Source: Microbacterium sp. A20
GTDB lineage: Bacteria > Actinomycetota > Actinomycetes > Actinomycetales > Microbacteriaceae
DNA: 64,000 nucleotides
Assembly (NCBI RefSeq): GCF_004794515.1
Contig: NZ_SSDF01000070.1
Coordinates: 62,001 to 126,000 of the forward strand
Direction of reading: 5' to 3'
This document shows positions 8,766-18,161 of the stretch, piece after piece. Each line of letters starts with the position of its first letter. The stretch's first letter is position 1. The position numbers and the translations under genes are program-made. The notes under the pieces were generated by a model. The model was not told where the DNA came from and ran no database searches. It saw only the letters and a list, made by a program, of their open reading frames with translations.

Positions 8766-8798
8766 GTTCCCTTCACTCCCCCACGTGAGGAATCACTG

Positions 8799-9704
8799 AT
8801 GACGACGGCAACCACGGCGAAGAGGCCCGCAGGGCGGGTCGCACGGGTGCTCGCACGGCGAGAGGCGCGCATCGCGTTCCTGTTCGTGCTCCCTGCGTTC
8901 CTCCTCTTCATCGCCTTCCGCTTCGGCCCCAGCATCGTCGGCGTCGCCTTGAGCTTCTTCGACTACGACATCACCGGCGAGATCTCCTGGCGCGGGCTCG
9001 ATCACTTCCAGCGCATGATCGCCGACCCGCTGTTCTGGCGGGCGATGGGCACCACGCTGATCTACACGGTGTTCGCGGTGCCGATCGCGCTCGTGCTCTC
9101 CACCGTGATGGCGCTCGGCGTGCGCCGCGCCTTCCGGGGTGCGCGCTTCTTCCGCTCGATCTTCTTCCTCCCCGTCATCACCTCGCTGGTGCTGGCCGGG
9201 TCGATCTTCGTCTGGATCTTCTCCGCCAACGGCCCCTGGTCGGCGCTGATGACCCCGCTGGGTCTCGGCGGATCCTGGCTGGGCAGCACCGTGCTCGTCA
9301 TCCCGGCCATCGTCGTCGTGGGCGTCTGGTCGCGATTCGGCTACGGGATGATGATCCTCATCGCCGCGCTGCAGGACGTGCCGCGCGAGCTCGAAGAGGC
9401 GGCCCTGATGGACGGAGCAGGCGCCTGGCAGCGCTTCCGCTACGTCATCCTCCCGGTGCTGCGTCCGACCTTCTTCTTCCTCGCGGTGATCGAGACGACC
9501 GCCGCGTTCCAGGTGTTCGACGTCATCTACGTGATGACCCAGGGCGGACCCGCGAACGCCAGCTACTCGCTCGTGTACATGCTGTACGACCAGGGCTTCC
9601 GCTACTTCGACTACGGCTACGCGGCCGCCATCGGCGTGGCCCTGTTCATCATGACCCTCGTCGTCGCGCTCATCCAGCGCCTGGTGATCGGAAAGCAGAA
9701 ATGA
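8799..9704 (+). CDS. Sugar ABC transporter permease (MalF/UgpA-like)
   Basis: This 301-residue inner-membrane permease has six predicted TM helices, the first at about residues 25-47 after a basic N terminus. The coupling EAA loop reads ELEEAALMDGAGAWQRFRYV. I chose the ATG at 8799 because GAGGAA precedes it at good spacing; the reading frame is open further upstream without family similarity. It pairs with the next permease. No ATPase gene is nearby, so a shared MsiK-type ATPase elsewhere is expected, as is known for actinobacterial sugar importers. Confidence 0.92.
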   Translation: MTTATTAKRPAGRVARVLARREARIAFLFVLPAFLLFIAFRFGPSIVGVALSFFDYDITGEISWRGLDHFQRMIADPLFWRAMGTTLIYTVFAVPIALVLSTVMALGVRRAFRGARFFRSIFFLPVITSLVLAGSIFVWIFSANGPWSALMTPLGLGGSWLGSTVLVIPAIVVVGVWSRFGYGMMILIAALQDVPRELEEAALMDGAGAWQRFRYVILPVLRPTFFFLAVIETTAAFQVFDVIYVMTQGGPANASYSLVYMLYDQGFRYFDYGYAAAIGVALFIMTLVVALIQRLVIGKQK

Positions 9705-10618
9705 CCGCTCTGTTGCAGCCGCCGACCCAGCCGCCGACGCAGTCGCCGGTGATGCCGCCGAAGCCGTCGACCAAGCAGCGCCGCGCGTACCGCGCACTCC
9801 AGCCCACCGGTTGGGGGATCGTCGGGCGATGGATCTGGCTGAGCCTGGCCGGCATCCTCAGCTTCTTCCCCTTCTACGCGATGGTCGTGCTGAGCCTGAA
9901 GCCGGGCATGGTCGTCGAGCTCCCCGGTTCGCTGCTGCCGTTCCAGGACATCTCGTTCGAGGCCTACGAGCAGGTGCTCGCCGGACAGAACATCCTCGGC
10001 TGGCTCGGCAACACTCTCATCTACTCGCTCGTCTCGGTCGTCGCGGTGCTGTTCCTCTCGGCGCTCGCGGGGTACGCCTTCGCCAAGAAGCGCTTCCGCG
10101 GCAAGGAGGTGATGTTCTGGTCGTTCCTCGCGATGGTCATGGTCCCGTTCCACGTCACCCTCATCCCGACGTTCATCCTCATGGCCAACCTCGGCGGCGT
10201 CGACACGTACTGGGGTCTGATCCTGCCGTCGCTCGCCAACGCGCAGGCCGTGTTCCTGATGCGGCAGTTCATCTCGGGTCTCCCCGACGAGCTGTTCGAG
10301 GCCGCCCGCATCGACGGCGCCGGCGAGTTCCGCATCTTCCTGCAGATCGTGCTGCCGCTGTGCAAGCCGATCCTCGCGACCCTCGGCATCTTCGTCTTCC
10401 TGTGGCACTGGAACGACTTCCTGTGGCCGCTCATCATCGCGAAGTCCAACGCGATGTTCACACTCACCGTCGGCATCTCGTCGCTGCAGCAGCAGAACGT
10501 CCCGCTGAGCACCATGCTCGCCGGATCCGTCGTGGCGCTGCTGCCCATCTTCCTCGCGTACCTCATCGCTCAGCGGTACGTGCAGGAGGGCGTGGCCGGT
10601 ACGGGCATCAAGGGCTGA
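9701..10618 (+). CDS. Sugar ABC transporter permease (MalG/UgpE-like)
   Basis: This 305-residue permease of the MalG type overlaps the previous gene by 4 nt (ATGA). It has a proline-rich cytoplasmic N terminus, six TM segments, and the EAA loop ELFEAARIDGAGEFRIFLQI followed by PLCKPILAT. It forms the heterodimeric channel with the upstream permease and the lipoprotein encoded at 7481. Confidence 0.92.
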   Translation: MTALLQPPTQPPTQSPVMPPKPSTKQRRAYRALQPTGWGIVGRWIWLSLAGILSFFPFYAMVVLSLKPGMVVELPGSLLPFQDISFEAYEQVLAGQNILGWLGNTLIYSLVSVVAVLFLSALAGYAFAKKRFRGKEVMFWSFLAMVMVPFHVTLIPTFILMANLGGVDTYWGLILPSLANAQAVFLMRQFISGLPDELFEAARIDGAGEFRIFLQIVLPLCKPILATLGIFVFLWHWNDFLWPLIIAKSNAMFTLTVGISSLQQQNVPLSTMLAGSVVALLPIFLAYLIAQRYVQEGVAGTGIKG

Positions 10619-10637
10619 GAAGAAGGGAAAGCACCAC

Positions 10638-11672
10638 ATGACTCAGCACAGTTTCACCTCGGAAGCCGATCTCGAGGAGGCGCTCGCCACCCCGAGCGCC
10701 GGCTTGATCGACGACCTCTCGCGCGGGGCGGGCGACCTCGTGATCCTCGGTGCGGGCGGCAAGATGGGCCCGACCCTGGCGATGCTCGCGCGCCGCGGGA
10801 TGGATGCCGCCGGCCGCCAGGACGACGCGGTCTACGCCGTCTCCCGCTTCGGCGACGCCGCGATCCGCGAGCGCCTCGAAGCCGCGGGGGTGAAGGTCGT
10901 CTCGTTCGACCTGATCGAGAACGATGACTTCGCGTCGCTGCCGGATGCCCCGAACGTGGTGTTCATGGTCGGCGCGAAGTTCGGCGCCGCGACCAACGCC
11001 TCCTGGGCGTGGGAGGTCAACGCCGCCCTGCCCGACCGCGTCGCCCGCCGCTACCGCGACAGCGCCATCTCGGTGCTCTCCACGGGCAACATCTACCCGT
11101 TCCTGCCCGCCTCGTCGGGCGGCGCATCCGAAGAGGTGCAGCCGGCGCCGATCGGCGAGTACGCGCAGTCGTGCCTCGGGCGCGAGCGGGTGTTCGAGTT
11201 CGGCGCCCAGGAGCGCGGCACCAAGGTCGCGATCATCCGCCTGAACTACGCCGTCGACCTGCGCTACGGGGTGCTCGCCGACATCGGCAGTGCCGTGCAC
11301 GCGGGGCAGCCGGTCTCGGTCGCCACCGCCAACGTCAACGTGATCTGGCAGGGCTACGCGAACGAGGTCGTGCTGCGCAGCCTCGTGCATGCCTCGACCG
11401 ACCCCTTCACGATCAACCTCACCGGTCCCGAGCTGCTGAGCGTCGAGTCGATCGCCCGCCGCTTCGGCACGCTGTTCGACCGCGAGGTCGAGATCGTCGA
11501 CGAGCCGCAGCCGACCGCGCTGCTCAGCGACGCCCGCCGGTGCATGGCGCTGTTCGGCTACCCGGCGGTCTCCGCCGAGACCCTGATCGGCCTGCAGGCC
11601 GACTGGATCGAGAAGGAGCTGCCGATGATCGCCAAGCCGACCAAGTGGGCCGTGCGGGACGGGAAGTTCTGA
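10638..11672 (+). CDS. NAD-dependent epimerase/dehydratase family protein
   Basis: This 344-residue extended SDR has a nucleotide-binding LVILGAGGKMGPTLA (about residues 34-48), a mid-chain STGNIYPF where extended SDRs have the serine of the active site, and GEYAQSCLGRE, a Y-x3-x stretch in which the usual lysine is missing (YAQSC). That makes the catalytic Y-x3-K pair atypical, so it may be a dehydrogenase-like or regulatory variant. Its N terminus extends about 30 residues before the Rossmann fold. It leads the enzyme block behind the transporter and overlaps the next gene (TGATG). Confidence 0.75.
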   Translation: MTQHSFTSEADLEEALATPSAGLIDDLSRGAGDLVILGAGGKMGPTLAMLARRGMDAAGRQDDAVYAVSRFGDAAIRERLEAAGVKVVSFDLIENDDFASLPDAPNVVFMVGAKFGAATNASWAWEVNAALPDRVARRYRDSAISVLSTGNIYPFLPASSGGASEEVQPAPIGEYAQSCLGRERVFEFGAQERGTKVAIIRLNYAVDLRYGVLADIGSAVHAGQPVSVATANVNVIWQGYANEVVLRSLVHASTDPFTINLTGPELLSVESIARRFGTLFDREVEIVDEPQPTALLSDARRCMALFGYPAVSAETLIGLQADWIEKELPMIAKPTKWAVRDGKF

Positions 11673-12757
11673 TGACGGAGTCCGCCGCACGCACCGCGAC
11701 CGTGCCGTCGCTGCGCCCCGAGGCCGCCGCCACGCTGGCGCGCGGAGCGGTCATCCCGGCGCATCCGCTCGCGCTCACCGCCGACCGCGCGCTCGACGAG
11801 CGTCGTCAGCGCGCGCTCTCCCGGTACTACCTGGATGCCGGTGCCGGGGGCCTCGCCGTCGGCGTGCACACGACCCAGTTCGAGATCCGCGACCCGGAGC
11901 ACGCGCTGTTCGAGCCGGTGCTCGCGCTCGCAGCCGAGGAGATGGACGCACGCGGCGACGCGAGCCTCGTGCGCATCGCCGGAGTGGCCGGCGACACCGC
12001 CCAGGCGGTGGCCGAGGCGGAGCTGGCCCGCTCGCTGGGCTACGACGCCGTGCTGGTGAGTCCCCGCGTCGCGGGCGCCGACGAGCGTGCCCTGCTCGAA
12101 CGCGCCCGCGCCGTCGGCGAGGTGCTGCCGCTCGTCGGCTTCTACCTGCAGACCGCGATCGGCGGACCCGTGCTCGACCGCGACTTCTGGCGTGAGTTCG
12201 CGTCGATCCCGGCCGTCGTCGCCGTCAAGGCCGCGCCCTTCGACCGGTACCGCACCCTGGAGCTGGTGCGCGGCGTCGCCGCCTCCGGTCGCGCCGACGA
12301 GATCGCGCTCTACACCGGCAACGACGACGCGATCGTCGCCGACCTGCTCTCCGAGTTCCACGTGGAGTCGCCGTCGGGTCCGCGCACGCTGCGCTTCGTC
12401 GGCGGACTGCTCGGGCAGTGGGCGGTCGGCACGCGTGCTGCCGTCGCGCTGCTCGAACGCGCCCAGCGGGCGATGGCCGGCGACGCGGAGGCCTACCGCG
12501 AACTCGGGCTCGTCGCCTCCGACATGGTCGACGTCAACCAGGCCGTGTTCGACCCGGGCAACGACTTCCACGGGGTGATCGCCGGCGTGCACGAGATGCT
12601 CCGCCAGCAGGGCCTGCTCGACGGCACCTGGTGCCTCGACCCCGCAGAAGGGCTCTCGCCGGGGCAGGCCGAGGAGATCGCACGGGTGCGCCACGCCTAC
12701 CCCGACCTGAACGACGACGCCTTCATCGCCGAGAACCTCGAGGCCTGGCTGGCATGA
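11672..12757 (+). CDS. DHDPS/NAL family aldolase-lyase
   Basis: This 361-residue TIM-barrel protein belongs to the dihydrodipicolinate synthase/N-acetylneuraminate lyase family. The Schiff-base lysine is seen in VAVKAAPF (K186) and the active-site tyrosine in LVGFYLQTAIGG (Y158). It is longer than the usual 290-300 residues, with an extra C-terminal part rich in acidic residues. Members cleave or dehydrate 2-keto-3-deoxy sugar acids as well as making lysine precursors; the locus favours a sugar-acid substrate. It overlaps both neighbours. Confidence 0.8.
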   Translation: MTESAARTATVPSLRPEAAATLARGAVIPAHPLALTADRALDERRQRALSRYYLDAGAGGLAVGVHTTQFEIRDPEHALFEPVLALAAEEMDARGDASLVRIAGVAGDTAQAVAEAELARSLGYDAVLVSPRVAGADERALLERARAVGEVLPLVGFYLQTAIGGPVLDRDFWREFASIPAVVAVKAAPFDRYRTLELVRGVAASGRADEIALYTGNDDAIVADLLSEFHVESPSGPRTLRFVGGLLGQWAVGTRAAVALLERAQRAMAGDAEAYRELGLVASDMVDVNQAVFDPGNDFHGVIAGVHEMLRQQGLLDGTWCLDPAEGLSPGQAEEIARVRHAYPDLNDDAFIAENLEAWLA

Positions 12758-13779
12758 GTGCTGACACGAGCTCGGGCACGGGTGCGCCGGCCGTGGTCGC
12801 GGTCGTCTCCGCGGAGCTCTTCGCGGAGTTCTTCTCGGCGGAGGATGCGGGGCGGCTGCAGACGGTCGCGGACCGTCTCGGCGGATCGTTCGTCCGCGTA
12901 GATCGACTCGCCGATGCCGAACTCACCGAGGCGCGCATCGTCATCACGAGCTGGGGCGTCGGCCCGTTCGACACGGCGGTGCTCGCCTCGCTGCCGAAGC
13001 TCGAGCTCATCGCGCACACCGGCGCCACGATCAAGCCCTTCGCGACGGATGCGCTGTTCGACCTCGGTGTCGTCGTGACCCAGGCGGGTGCGGGCATGGC
13101 GCGGCCGGTCGCCGAGGTGTCGCTGACGTCCACGCTCGCACTGCTGCACCGGGTGCCCGAGATGCACAACGCCCTGCGCGGCGGCGACGGTTGGTACGAC
13201 GCGGATGCCGTCGGCGTGCAGCGCGAGATCCTCGGCACGCCTATCGCCGTGATCGGGGCCTCGCGTACCGGACGCGCGTACCTCGAACTGATCCGTGCGC
13301 TCGGGGCCGAACCGCTGCTGGTCGACCCGACTCTCGATGCGGCGACCGCTGCCGTTCTCGGGGCCGAGCTGGTCACCCTCGACGAGGCACTGCAGCGCGC
13401 GCAGATCGTCGCCGTGCACGCGCCGACCCTGCCCGAGACCCATCACCTGATCGGCCGCCGTGAGCTCGCGCTCATGCGCGACGGCGCGGGGCTCGTGAAC
13501 ACGGCACGGTCGTGGCTGGTCGACGAGGCCGCGCTGATCGAGGAGGTGCGCAGCGGTCGGCTCAGCGCCGCGATCGACGTGTTCGACGAGGAGCCGTTCG
13601 CCGTCGACAGCCCGTTCCGCACGCTGCCCGGAGTGCTGGTCACTCCGCACCGGGCGGCCGGCACGAGCCAGGGACGACTGCGTCAGGGGCGGATCGTCGT
13701 CGACGAGGTCGAGGCCTTCGCCGCGGGGCGTCCGCTCGCGCACACCATCTCCCGCGACCAGCTGTCGTCGATGGCATGA
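12754..13779 (+). CDS. D-2-hydroxyacid dehydrogenase family protein
   Basis: This 341-residue protein has the D-isomer-specific 2-hydroxyacid dehydrogenase layout: a split substrate domain around a Rossmann fold with VIGASRTGRAYLEL (a serine in place of the middle glycine region), then NTARSWLVDE (catalytic arginine), DVFDEEPF (glutamate) and VTPHRAAG (histidine). All three catalytic residues are present. It starts with the ATG at 12754 overlapping the aldolase stop. It would reduce a 2-keto acid product or oxidise a hydroxy acid intermediate. Confidence 0.85.
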   Translation: MSADTSSGTGAPAVVAVVSAELFAEFFSAEDAGRLQTVADRLGGSFVRVDRLADAELTEARIVITSWGVGPFDTAVLASLPKLELIAHTGATIKPFATDALFDLGVVVTQAGAGMARPVAEVSLTSTLALLHRVPEMHNALRGGDGWYDADAVGVQREILGTPIAVIGASRTGRAYLELIRALGAEPLLVDPTLDAATAAVLGAELVTLDEALQRAQIVAVHAPTLPETHHLIGRRELALMRDGAGLVNTARSWLVDEAALIEEVRSGRLSAAIDVFDEEPFAVDSPFRTLPGVLVTPHRAAGTSQGRLRQGRIVVDEVEAFAAGRPLAHTISRDQLSSMA

Positions 13780-14735
13780 CCGGGTCGGCGCTGCGGGTGG
13801 CCTTCGCCGGACTCGCGCACTCGCACCCGTACACCGATGCCGCGAACGTCCGCGCGCTGGGCGCCGAGGTCGTCGGGGTGCACGATGCGGATGCGGTGGT
13901 GGCCGACGACTTCGCGGCACGGTTCGGCGGTGCGGCGGTGGACTCTGTCGGCGCCCTCGCCGCACTGCAGCCCGACTTCGTGATCGCGACACCGCGGCCG
14001 GATGAGACGGTCCCTTTCCTGGAGGTTCTCGGCGGTGGGGGCGCTCCCGTGTTCGTGAACAAGGTCATCGCGGCGACGGCGGCCCAGCTCGATGAGGTCG
14101 ACCGCGCGCTCGCAGCATCCTCGGTGCCGGTCGGCACGAGTTCCGTCCTCCGTTTCGCCCCTGCGCTCGCCTCTCTTGCCGGGGAGATCGCGGTCGACGA
14201 CGTCCTCGCGCTCCGGGTGCACGCCCAGCACGACAACGCGGCGTTCCAGTTGCCGGGCCGCTCCTGGCAGGACGACCCGCAGCGTGGCGGGGGCACCGCC
14301 GTGACGGTCGGCGTGCACGCCTGGGAGATGGTCGACGTGCTGCTGCCGGGAGCTGACGTCGTCTCGAGGTCCGGCTGGACGCGCACGAGCGGCGGATCCG
14401 CCACTGCGTCAGAGGATGCCGCCGGCGTCGACGGTCTGCTGCGCGTGCCCGGGGCGCATCGCGAGGTGCCGGTGCAGGTGCTCGTCACCGGGGCGCCCGG
14501 CGCGGATGCGTACGCGGTGGACGTGGTGATGGCCGCCGGCATCCGATCCGTCTCGCTCGGTGTCGATGACGGTGCCGATGGTGAGGGCGTGAACGCGACG
14601 CTGGGTTTCCTCGGCCTGATCCGTGCACTGCTCGACGCGGCGGCACAGCGCGCGACCGCGGCTCCCTGGAGCGAGGCACGGGGCGTCGTGGCGAACACCG
14701 TCCGTGCCGCCGAGATCGCTCGAGGTGTCTCGTGA
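13776..14735 (+). CDS. Gfo/Idh/MocA-like oxidoreductase, EKP motif changed
   Basis: This 319-residue protein starts LRVAFAGLAHSHPY, the same histidine-containing cofactor loop style as the leftward gene at 4063. In place of the family EKP it reads VFVNKVIAATA, keeping the lysine in a different context. GGGTAVTVGVHAWEMVD matches the C-terminal active-site segment. It is slightly shorter than usual. The shared AHSHPY/AHTHAL loop suggests a common, somewhat divergent Gfo/Idh subfamily. The start overlaps the previous stop (ATGA). Confidence 0.78.
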   Translation: MTGSALRVAFAGLAHSHPYTDAANVRALGAEVVGVHDADAVVADDFAARFGGAAVDSVGALAALQPDFVIATPRPDETVPFLEVLGGGGAPVFVNKVIAATAAQLDEVDRALAASSVPVGTSSVLRFAPALASLAGEIAVDDVLALRVHAQHDNAAFQLPGRSWQDDPQRGGGTAVTVGVHAWEMVDVLLPGADVVSRSGWTRTSGGSATASEDAAGVDGLLRVPGAHREVPVQVLVTGAPGADAYAVDVVMAAGIRSVSLGVDDGADGEGVNATLGFLGLIRALLDAAAQRATAAPWSEARGVVANTVRAAEIARGVS

Positions 14736-15661
14736 GCGCGGCGACGATCCGTGTGGCCCGCGCCGCCGACCAGCAGGCACTCGCCGCGCTGTGGGCGACA
14801 GTGTTCACTCCGCCGCTCGCCCCCGACCAGTGGCTCGTCGACGACGAGCGGCTCGCGCACACGCTGGTGGCCGAAGACGGCGACGGTCTGTGCGGGTCGA
14901 TCTACGGACTGCCCAAGCGGCTGCGGGAAGCCGACGGCGGGATCGCCGAGGTGCACGCCATCGGCAGCGTCGCGGTCGCCGAGCGGGCCCGGGGTCAGGG
15001 GCTCGCACGTCAGTTGGTCGCCGCGACGCTGCAGGCGGGTCGCGACGCCGACTGGGCGCTGCTGTTCACCGGAACCCCCGAGGTGTATCGCTCCAGCGGG
15101 TTCGAGACGTTCTCGATGGCGCGCACCCTGGCCGGACCCTGGCGCGCTCCCGCTCCTGATCCCGGTCCCGTCGAGGCCGATGGTCGCGTCGAGCGGGAGA
15201 CCGTCGGGCTCGGGAGTCTCCGCCCGCTGCGCGAGATCTACGAGCGTTCGCGCGACGGCAGGGTCGTGCTCGCCCCGGTGCGCGGCGATCGCGACTGGGC
15301 GATGGCGGAGGTGCGGATGAGCGGCGCCACCCTGTACCGGCGGGTCGAGGGATCGACGGTGGTCGGCTACGCGATCGCCGAGCGCCGTGGCGAGGTCGGC
15401 GTGCTCCTGGAGGGCGCGGTGCTTCTGGAGGCCGCCGTCGCGCGCGGTGAGCTGCTCGCCGCGGTCGCCGCGGACTGGGCTGCGGCCGGGGTGACCTCGT
15501 GCGAGCTCGCCGTGCCCGCCCTGCCGGAAGACGACCTCGCGATGAGCGATTTCGCGCCCGAGGCCGTGCGGCAGGACGACCGCACCGGGATGATCCGCCC
15601 GCTTCGGCGCGCGGCTCGATTGCACGGCATCCGCCACTTCACGGCGGGCGACTACTTCTGA
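14732..15661 (+). CDS. GNAT family N-acetyltransferase
   Basis: This 309-residue protein has a GNAT domain in its first half, with the acetyl-CoA loop RARGQGLARQLV at about residues 82-93 and YRSSGFETF after it, as in Eis-like or two-domain GNAT enzymes. The second half is a degenerate GNAT-like or sterol-carrier-like domain. It starts with GTG at 14732, overlapping the previous gene (GTGA). It is probably a small-molecule acetyltransferase; acetylation of an amino-sugar would fit the aminotransferase on the other strand, as an inference. Confidence 0.8.
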   Translation: MSAATIRVARAADQQALAALWATVFTPPLAPDQWLVDDERLAHTLVAEDGDGLCGSIYGLPKRLREADGGIAEVHAIGSVAVAERARGQGLARQLVAATLQAGRDADWALLFTGTPEVYRSSGFETFSMARTLAGPWRAPAPDPGPVEADGRVERETVGLGSLRPLREIYERSRDGRVVLAPVRGDRDWAMAEVRMSGATLYRRVEGSTVVGYAIAERRGEVGVLLEGAVLLEAAVARGELLAAVAADWAAAGVTSCELAVPALPEDDLAMSDFAPEAVRQDDRTGMIRPLRRAARLHGIRHFTAGDYF

Positions 15662-15770
15662 GCATCCGCTCGGAGCACGGCACTGGGGACTGGGGATCAA
15701 TCGGATGATGCGGCTCGGCCGGACGGCCGGACGCCTGACCGCGGTGATGACGCCGCACGGAAGGATGAGC

Positions 15771-17924
15771 ATGACCCCGCAGGAGATGACCCAGACCGAA
15801 ACCGCCGCGCTGCGCAGCAGGCGCATGCTGCTCGCCGGGTTCGGCGCCGCCGCGATCGGCGGAGTGGCGGCCGTCGGCATGCCCGCGGCCGCGCAGGCCG
15901 CAGGACCCGTGGCACCGCAGAGCTCGTCGGGCTCGGCGAACGTCGCCAACGGCGGCACCGCGACCGACCTCGCGAAGCGCAAGGGCAAAGACGGCGACCT
16001 CGTGCGCACGGTCGGGTACGCGGCGGCCGGAGACGGTGGCGACGGGCTGTACCGGTTCGTGAAGAAGGATGCCCCGAAGGCGAACGGCGGCACCGTGATC
16101 GCGGCCCCCAAGGGCGGTGCCTGGCTGCTCGTGCACGACGGGGTCGTCGACTTCCGCCTGTTCGGCGTGATGGACGCGAAGGTCAACGCCGATGATGCTC
16201 TCGACGCGATGGTGAACGATGCGAGCATCCATCGGATCGAGGCCCACAGCGACCTGAACTTCGTGCGCCGCCACAAGTTCTCGCGGTCGAACATCGCGTT
16301 CGACTTCGGTGGCCACCTCATGACGACGGTCGGCATCGAGAACGCCGGCAAGGACGACCCCTTCGCCGCGGTCATGTTCTTCCGCGGCGAGGTGACGGAT
16401 GCCGTGCACGAGGCGCGGCTGAATGAGGTGGTCCCCGACCTCGGCGACGTCTTCCCGGTCGCCGACTCCTCGTTCTTCGCGGTCGGCGACTGGTACGCCG
16501 CCGAGGTGAACGCGTTGGCCGGCCGCTGGGAGCGCGAGCTGCAGCGGCTCGTGCAGGTCACGCAGATCGTCGACGGCACGCACATCCGCATCAATTACAA
16601 GAACGGCTGGCCGCTCGGCAAGGACCGCACGATGACGTGGCGCCGAGTGGTGCCGGTGCAGGACGTGACCGTTTCGAACCTGAAGTTCCTCGGCACGGGG
16701 AAGGACGAGTACACGGGCTCGCACCCGCTCGCCTTCGAGTACGCGGTGCGCTGCGACGTCGACCACATCGACGGCACGGGAACCTTCTGGCCGCTGATCC
16801 AGCGCCGGTGGAACACCTACTTTTCGACCGTCAGCTGCACGCTGAAGAACCCCACCTCGGTGACGTGGGGTGGCGCCGGCTACCTGACGCAGCAGATCTA
16901 CTGCCTGTACGGGTACGTCGCCAACTGCCACACCGCCAACTCGCGGCACCTGAACGACTTCACCGCGAGCGCCTACTGCCTCGTCGAGAACTGCCACGGC
17001 GACGGCGACGACCAGGGTCCGTTCGTCACGCACGGCCAGTACGAGCACGACCTCACCTACACCGGCAACTCCGGGCTGATGACGTTTGCGAACTCGGGGG
17101 CGGCCTGGGGATCGGCGGCCAAGCGCATCACGGTGCGCAAGCACGTGTGCTCGTGGTTCGTCGCCCGCGTGCGCATCACCGACCTCACCCTCGAAGATGT
17201 GCAGGTGATCGGCAAGCCCTCGCTCGCCGGCTCCGGGATGCTGTGGATCAACGCCGACGGCGCGCAGCTGCGCGGGTGCACGGCATCCGACACGCTCGTG
17301 ATCACGCAGGCATCCGACAACTCCGGTCGCCCGACCGTGATCGCCGACTCGCACTTCACGTTCGTCGCGCCGGGCGAGCTCACCAACGCCACCGTGAAGA
17401 CCCCGGTCACTTTCGTCGACACCGTGCTCGACCGGGTCGGCGGCATGAAGATCGCGGGCTCGGGGGCGGTCACGTTCCGCGGTTCGACGCTGAACGCGGC
17501 GGATGACGCGGCGCCGATCGTCTCGTCGTCGGCGCAACTGCGGTTCGAGGGGTCGACGCTGCGCAACGCCCGCATCGCTGCGGCGCGGGCGGAGCGCCAG
17601 GTGGTCGAGATCGCGGGATCGGATGTGTCGATCAAGGGCGGAACCGGTGTATCCCGGACGGGCGACGGCGAGCTGCACCTGACGTTGTCGGACAGCAGCT
17701 TCCGCGCCGAGGGATCGTCGACCCATGTCGCGATCACGAAGGGTACGACGCACTACCGCGCGGTCGGCAACCGGTTCGAGGGCGGCGCGCTGGAGCTGGC
17801 GGATGCCGCGTTCGGCGGTTCTTCGACCCTGCTGCACACCGGCAACGTCGAGTCGGGCGTCACCCGCACGGCCTTCCCCGCCGAGGGCGACCGCGTGGTC
17901 GACACCGCCAACCTCGTGGTCTGA
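15771..17924 (+). CDS. Secreted right-handed beta-helix protein (Tat signal)
   Basis: This 717-residue protein has a Tat signal (RSRRMLLAGFGAAAIGG, ending AAAQA) and a long repetitive body with short beta-strand and turn repeats typical of right-handed parallel beta-helix proteins such as polysaccharide lyases and tail spikes. I chose the ATG at 15771 because GGAAGG lies 6 nt upstream; earlier in-frame ATGs have no spacing. It is about 60% like the protein encoded at 22989 by eye, including HGQYEHDLTYTGNSG and VENCHGDGDDQG. Its likely role is exterior glycan cleavage feeding the sugar operon; no catalytic residues can be named with confidence. Confidence 0.8.
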   Translation: MTPQEMTQTETAALRSRRMLLAGFGAAAIGGVAAVGMPAAAQAAGPVAPQSSSGSANVANGGTATDLAKRKGKDGDLVRTVGYAAAGDGGDGLYRFVKKDAPKANGGTVIAAPKGGAWLLVHDGVVDFRLFGVMDAKVNADDALDAMVNDASIHRIEAHSDLNFVRRHKFSRSNIAFDFGGHLMTTVGIENAGKDDPFAAVMFFRGEVTDAVHEARLNEVVPDLGDVFPVADSSFFAVGDWYAAEVNALAGRWERELQRLVQVTQIVDGTHIRINYKNGWPLGKDRTMTWRRVVPVQDVTVSNLKFLGTGKDEYTGSHPLAFEYAVRCDVDHIDGTGTFWPLIQRRWNTYFSTVSCTLKNPTSVTWGGAGYLTQQIYCLYGYVANCHTANSRHLNDFTASAYCLVENCHGDGDDQGPFVTHGQYEHDLTYTGNSGLMTFANSGAAWGSAAKRITVRKHVCSWFVARVRITDLTLEDVQVIGKPSLAGSGMLWINADGAQLRGCTASDTLVITQASDNSGRPTVIADSHFTFVAPGELTNATVKTPVTFVDTVLDRVGGMKIAGSGAVTFRGSTLNAADDAAPIVSSSAQLRFEGSTLRNARIAAARAERQVVEIAGSDVSIKGGTGVSRTGDGELHLTLSDSSFRAEGSSTHVAITKGTTHYRAVGNRFEGGALELADAAFGGSSTLLHTGNVESGVTRTAFPAEGDRVVDTANLVV

Positions 17925-18011
17925 GTCGCGGAGCGCCGCCCGCGCCCCGCTGCGCGTGCCGAGTGCCGCCGCCCACCTCCACCCCCCTGCCGCCCCGGCC
18001 CCCGCTGTCGC

Positions 18012-18089
18012 CGAGTGCACGGGTTGTTCTCGAGTGCACGGCTTCTCGACGTGAAGATGCCGTGCACTCGGCGCGAAGCCGTGCACTCG
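18012..18089. repeat. Quartet element Q1 (GAGTGCACGG core)
   Basis: CGAGTGCACGG occurs at 18012 and 18031, then its reverse complement at 18060 and 18079. Spacings are 19, 29 and 19 nt. Transcribed, it could fold into a two-tier hairpin. It lies between the convergent ends of the beta-helix gene and the APC permease gene. The geometry is identical to Q2 at 19846. Confidence 0.85.
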
Positions 18090-18161
18090 GCGCAGGGGTG
18101 AAGGGGGTGCAGGGGCGCAGGGGGCGAGGGGCGGGAGTGACCGGGCGGGAGTGACCGGGCG

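Noticed and set aside
13640..16594. 984-residue minus-strand reading frame
   Set aside because: It runs opposite five overlapping plus-strand genes with clear family motifs and has serine/alanine-rich shadow composition.
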